A stretch of 34,745 bases of DNA from JAJPXC01 sp964517875 (GTDB lineage Bacteria > Bacteroidota > Bacteroidia > Bacteroidales > Muribaculaceae), in NCBI GenBank assembly GCA_964517875.1, contig CAZFEU010000019.1, positions 1 through 34,745 on the forward strand. The letters run 5' to 3'. Of the stretch, positions 32,568 through 34,745 are shown piece after piece. Position numbers and translations under genes: made by a program. The notes under the pieces were generated by a model. The model saw nothing but the letters and a program-made list of their open reading frames with translations. It made no database searches and had not been told where the DNA came from. Each line of letters starts with the position of its first letter. Position 1 is the stretch's first letter.

Positions 32568-33458
32568 TCAGCCTATCACCATAAACCGCTCGCGCCCGTA
32601 AATGTCGCGTTCCACTACAACCTCCCTCCCCGGCAACAACTTATGAGCCAACTCCTTGAGCTGGGCGGCATATAAAGGATTAATCTCAAAGTAAAGCATA
32701 CCATTGCCCTTCAGACCCCAAGCTGCTATCTCCATGATTGCCTTGTAAAATCTCAACGGGTCATCGTCGGGCACAAACAATGCGATCGGCGGTTCATGTT
32801 CAAGTACCCGAGGCTCCATCTCTCTCTTTTCGCTATCAGCGATATAAGGAGGATTACTCACAATGATGTCAAATACGCCATGCACGGCGCACTCACCTTT
32901 GAGCACATCACACTCCTCAAAATCAACATTCACCTTATATCTTGCCGCATTCTCGCGGGCCACCGCAAGCGCCTCTCTGCTGATGTCGATCGCTGTAACT
33001 TCAGAAAACTTAAGCCGTAAAGCCAACGCCACCGCTATACAACCCGACCCTGTGCACACATCAAGCACACGCAGATCGCTGCACCGGTCCCAACGGTCAG
33101 TGATAATGTCTACCAGCTGTGCCGTCTCAGGCCTGGGGATCAGCACCGCCGGCGTCACCTTAATCTTCAATCCGCCCCACTCTTCCTCACCTATAATATA
33201 TTGTATGGGCTCATTTTCGAGCAGACGGCAAAGAATTTCCTCAAGCTTTCGCGCTTCATACTCGCTCAATTCTTGCTGAGCGTGCAGAGCCAGCTCCACG
33301 GCACTTAGCCGAGTCACATATTGCATCACCAGTTGAGCCACCGCAGTAGCTTCACCTCCGTCAAGCACAGCTGAAAGCCTGTCGGCCAACGCCTTACGAG
33401 ATGCCATAAGTGTAAGCCCATTGAAAAAACCATCCATATGACAAACTTTTTTACACAA
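32568..33458 (-). CDS. prmC: Release factor glutamine methyltransferase PrmC (HemK)
   Basis: This protein of up to 296 aa methylates the Gln of the GGQ motif in RF1/RF2; the RF1 target is encoded at 8622-9731. The family blocks are EPIQYIIGEEEWGGLKI, VLIPRPETAQLVDII, the SAM-binding VLDVCTGSGCIAVALAL and the catalytic IVSNPPYIADSEK, with NPPY contacting the target Gln. The start is uncertain. ATGs at 33458, 33437 and 33407 are all downstream of the TATATTTG box (33475-33482, minus strand). The third (MASRKALADRL) best fits the length of the N-terminal helical domain in relatives. Confidence 0.95.
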   Translation of the reverse strand: MCKKVCHMDGFFNGLTLMASRKALADRLSAVLDGGEATAVAQLVMQYVTRLSAVELALHAQQELSEYEARKLEEILCRLLENEPIQYIIGEEEWGGLKIKVTPAVLIPRPETAQLVDIITDRWDRCSDLRVLDVCTGSGCIAVALALRLKFSEVTAIDISREALAVARENAARYKVNVDFEECDVLKGECAVHGVFDIIVSNPPYIADSEKREMEPRVLEHEPPIALFVPDDDPLRFYKAIMEIAAWGLKGNGMLYFEINPLYAAQLKELAHKLLPGREVVVERDIYGRERFMVIG

Positions 33459-33474
33459 ATTTTCAGATGCAGCG

Positions 33475-33482
33475 CAAATATA
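33475..33482 (-). promoter_or_regulatory. Promoter -7 box of prmC
   Basis: On the minus strand this reads TATATTTG. The predicted start is near 33471. It is divergent from the tRNA promoter box 14 bp away. Confidence 0.55.
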
Positions 33483-33495
33483 TCAAAAAAATTTG

Positions 33496-33503
33496 TAATT
33501 TTG
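33496..33503 (+). promoter_or_regulatory. Promoter -7 box of tRNA-Pro
   Basis: TAATTTTG matches TAnnTTTG. The predicted start is near 33507, 12 nt before the mature 5' end of the tRNA. Confidence 0.55.
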
Positions 33504-33518
33504 TGCCGCAATATTGTT

Positions 33519-33596
33519 CGGGGCGTAGCGCAGTCCGGTTAGCGCACCTGCTTTGGGAGCAGGGGGTCGAAGGTTCGAATCCTTTCACCCCGACCA
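33519..33596 (+). tRNA. tRNA-Pro (anticodon TGG)
   Basis: This is a 78-nt cloverleaf with CCA encoded. The acceptor stem is 33519-33525 with 33586-33592, the D arm has GCGC/GCGC, and the anticodon stem is CCTGC/GCAGG around loop TTTGGGA, giving TGG. The T arm is GAAGG-TTCGAAT-CCTTT, with a G-T wobble at its base. The discriminator is A, followed by CCA. One acceptor pair (6-67) is C opposite A, a mismatch. Confidence 0.96.
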
Positions 33597-33602
33597 TCAC
33601 CT

Positions 33603-33650
33603 AAATTGCTTTGATTCAGCCATCCATCACGGCCAATCAAAGCAATTTTC
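33603..33650 (+). terminator. Terminator-like hairpin after tRNA-Pro
   Basis: A 14-bp perfect stem (33603-33616 with 33635-33648; AAATTGCTTTGATT and its complement) has an 18-nt loop containing a further GCC/GGC pair. A short T-run follows. It starts 6 nt after the tRNA. Confidence 0.7.
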
Positions 33651-33757
33651 GTATCCATCCCTCACAAAAACTGCTTATAACGCAAGATTAATTAGCGTAT
33701 TTAAGCGGGAAGTGAGATATTTATTACAAAACTTTAATCAATATAAATTCTACTTCT

Positions 33758-34294
33758 ATGAATCAATTAACAAAACAATCATTGGGAAGCTGTGGCGAAT
33801 TTGAAGTATTATCTCGCCTTTCACTTCAAGGCTTAGAGGCGTGCATATCAAACATGACGAAAAATAATTTTAAGATGATTGATATTTTTTGCCAAAACCC
33901 TCAAACCAGCCAAGTGGTGGGAATCCAGGTTAAGACATCTACCAAAACGATATTTCCAGTAGGATTGACAATTGGCGACATACGTCGTGGCAACTGGCAA
34001 TCAAAAATTAAAGGTCCCTGGATTTTTGTTCATGTTTCTGGCACTGTTGTGAATCCCATCTTCAGATTCTTTATTCTTTCGTGCTCTGAAATGATTCAAA
34101 TGATTGATGTTACCCACGACTGGTATATAAACCAATGGAATCGTTCGAAAGAGTTGTCTGACAACGGAGTTGTTTGCATTTCCATGAAATGGCTTGAAAA
34201 GCAAGACGAAAAGGCAAAATTCAATGTCCACCCCGAATGTATAATTCCCCTAAAGGAATCCGCAGAAAACCAATGGCAAAAACTTTGGGAGTAA
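33758..34294 (+). CDS. AT-rich putative PD-(D/E)XK nuclease-like protein
   Basis: This 178-aa protein has an N-terminal block that looks like a restriction-endonuclease fold of the DUF4365 kind. It shows GSCGEFEVLSRLSLQGLEA with E14/E16, a spaced Asp in FKMIDIF (D42), then VVGIQVKTST with the Q57-V-K59 pair. The C-terminal half has aromatic strands (GPWIFVHVSG, RFFILSCSEM) and no recognised domain. Its composition is more AT-rich than most of the window. It sits directly downstream of a tRNA gene, a classic integration site, but no integrase or duplicated tRNA end is visible. The nuclease assignment rests on motif pattern only; the cellular role is unknown. Confidence 0.6.
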   Translation: MNQLTKQSLGSCGEFEVLSRLSLQGLEACISNMTKNNFKMIDIFCQNPQTSQVVGIQVKTSTKTIFPVGLTIGDIRRGNWQSKIKGPWIFVHVSGTVVNPIFRFFILSCSEMIQMIDVTHDWYINQWNRSKELSDNGVVCISMKWLEKQDEKAKFNVHPECIIPLKESAENQWQKLWE

Positions 34295-34309
34295 GCTGAA
34301 TCAAGCGTA

Positions 34310-34326
34310 ATATTACGTCGTAATAT
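34310..34326. repeat. AT-rich palindrome ATATTACG-T-CGTAATAT
   Basis: A perfect 8-bp inverted repeat with one central base lies 15 bp after the stop of the nuclease-like gene. Confidence 0.8.
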
Positions 34327-34333
34327 GATGTAG

Positions 34334-34353
34334 GGCTGCACCCTGGTGCAGCC
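34334..34353. repeat. GC-rich hairpin GGCTGCACC-CT-GGTGCAGCC
   Basis: A perfect 9-bp inverted repeat has a 2-nt centre. It is strongly stable as RNA or cruciform. No T-run follows directly, so it is not a standard terminator; a REP-like element is possible. Confidence 0.8.
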
Positions 34354-34382
34354 GAAATACTTATTTATTGACGGTTACAACA

Positions 34383-34410
34383 TGTGGGATTAAATACAAT
34401 CCCACAATTT
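34383..34410 (+). terminator. Terminator-like hairpin TGTGGGATT...AATCCCACA
   Basis: A 9-bp perfect stem (34383-34391 with 34398-34406) and a 6-nt loop are followed by A and TTTT (34407-34411). It is the best candidate for ending transcription of the nuclease-like gene. Confidence 0.65.
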
Positions 34411-34468
34411 TGCGGCTGCGAGGTTATCCCCCCACCCCAACTACGCCAACATAGCAAATTTCGGGGGA

Positions 34469-34520
34469 TGTTACAGAGATTGTGACAGGTTGTGACAACG
34501 TTTGTGACACGGTTGTTACA
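34469..34520. repeat. Five phased TGTKACA direct repeats (iteron-like)
   Basis: TGTTACA, TGTGACA, TGTGACA, TGTGACA and TGTTACA start at 34469, 34481, 34491, 34503 and 34514. The steps of 12, 10, 12 and 11 bp are about one helical turn. Such same-face arrays usually bind a protein cooperatively. Confidence 0.75.
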
Positions 34521-34667
34521 ATAGCACGAGGGTGATTTACGGGGGAATTTTGCATTTTCAAGGAGGAAAGTGGATTTTTGGACTAATTTTTATTTAGTTG
34601 TGTTTCTGCGTGTTATAATTTCGCTGTAACTTTTCTGTAACTTCTTAACATATTTTAACGCCAAAAA

Positions 34668-34704
34668 TTTGGAGGAGGATTTGATGCAGACGTATATTTG
34701 CATC
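34668..34704 (+). promoter_or_regulatory. Outward promoter overlapped by a GATGCA/TGCATC dyad
   Basis: TTTG (-33) lies at 34668-34671 and TATATTTG (-7) at 34693-34700, spaced 21 bp. The predicted start is near 34704. An inverted repeat GATGCA (34683-34688) / TGCATC (34699-34704) straddles the -7 box, as an operator would. Confidence 0.55.
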
Positions 34705-34745
34705 GTAATCGTTTTGTAACACTATCGAAACACAACGGTGACGCT

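Larger units (their letters stand above)
34295..34745. other. 451-bp non-coding tail with hairpins, phased repeats and an outward promoter
   Basis: No convincing gene is present. The region contains three inverted repeats (34310-34326, 34334-34353, 34383-34406), five TGTKACA heptamers (34469-34520), two TGTAAC copies 11 bp apart (34625-34630, 34636-34641), and a good promoter (34668-34700) reading out of the window. It probably regulates whatever gene starts beyond 34745. Confidence 0.7.

Noticed and set aside
34420..34460. Possible oriC/DnaA box (ttatcccccc)
   Set aside because: It does not fit TTATNCACA, and no dnaA or AT-rich unwinding element arrangement is visible.
34560..34629. A 19-codon GTG frame (MDFWTNFYLVVFLRVIISL) after an AAGGAGG sequence
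   Set aside because: The spacing from AAGGAGG to GTG is only 3 nt, Bacteroidetes rarely rely on Shine-Dalgarno, and no other support exists. It is probably chance in an AT-rich tail.
34671..34719. GGAGGAGG followed by an 11-codon ATG frame (MQTYICIVIVL)
   Set aside because: The predicted promoter -7 box lies inside the frame, so the transcript would start after the ATG. It cannot be a leader peptide of that transcript.

Overview
The window looks like a chromosomal core region of a Bacteroidales bacterium. A Muribaculaceae-like gut member is my guess, inferred from gene content and protein style rather than from any marker search. Three things support the phylum: a short primary sigma factor lacking region 1.1, long-form IspG and FeoA-FeoB fusion proteins, and repeated Bacteroidetes-type promoters (-7 box TAnnTTTG, sometimes with TTTG about 20 bp upstream) in front of many genes instead of Shine-Dalgarno/E. 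coli-type signals. Most genes are housekeeping genes of moderate GC. Two AT-rich genes (5563-6420 and 33758-34294) stand out.

Layout. 1-4092 (minus strand): rpoD (3' end outside the window), a DUF4405-like membrane protein, a cupin remnant, ftsH and rsfS. 4262-5188 (+): fmt, divergent from rsfS with back-to-back promoters. 5189-6420: a double palindrome followed by an AT-rich lipoprotein gene. 6437-9731 (-): prfA-pyrF-pgk, ending at a bidirectional terminator. 9856-12936 (+): prmA, an AmgK-like sugar kinase fused to a RapZ C-terminal domain, and a MurU-like nucleotidyltransferase. 12923-18608 (-): a five-gene unit rpoN, PAP2-like membrane protein, purE, ispG, M16 protease. 18787-23435 (+): panC-panD-ffh-folD-capA. 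23424-28552 (-): mazG-topB, then feoAB. 28706-32567 (+): secreted PD40 protein, cstA, histidinol phosphatase, and a 75-aa protein with its own promoter. 32568-33458 (-): prmC. 33519-33596 (+): tRNA-Pro(TGG). 33758-34294 (+): an AT-rich nuclease-like gene. 34295-34745: a non-coding tail with three hairpins, five phased TGTKACA repeats and a promoter pointing out of the window.

How the genes fit together. Translation is heavily represented: fmt, prfA, prmC (which methylates release factors), prmA (which methylates L11), rsfS and tRNA-Pro. Two cofactor pathways appear: pantothenate (panC/panD) and isoprenoid (ispG). The most interesting unit is 10734-12936. There the two enzymes of an anomeric-kinase/uridylyltransferase route to UDP-MurNAc (AmgK-MurU type cell-wall recycling) sit side by side. 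The kinase carries the C-terminal domain of RapZ, a protein that in E. coli senses glucosamine-6-phosphate and controls amino-sugar synthesis. This suggests a kinase with a built-in amino-sugar sensor.
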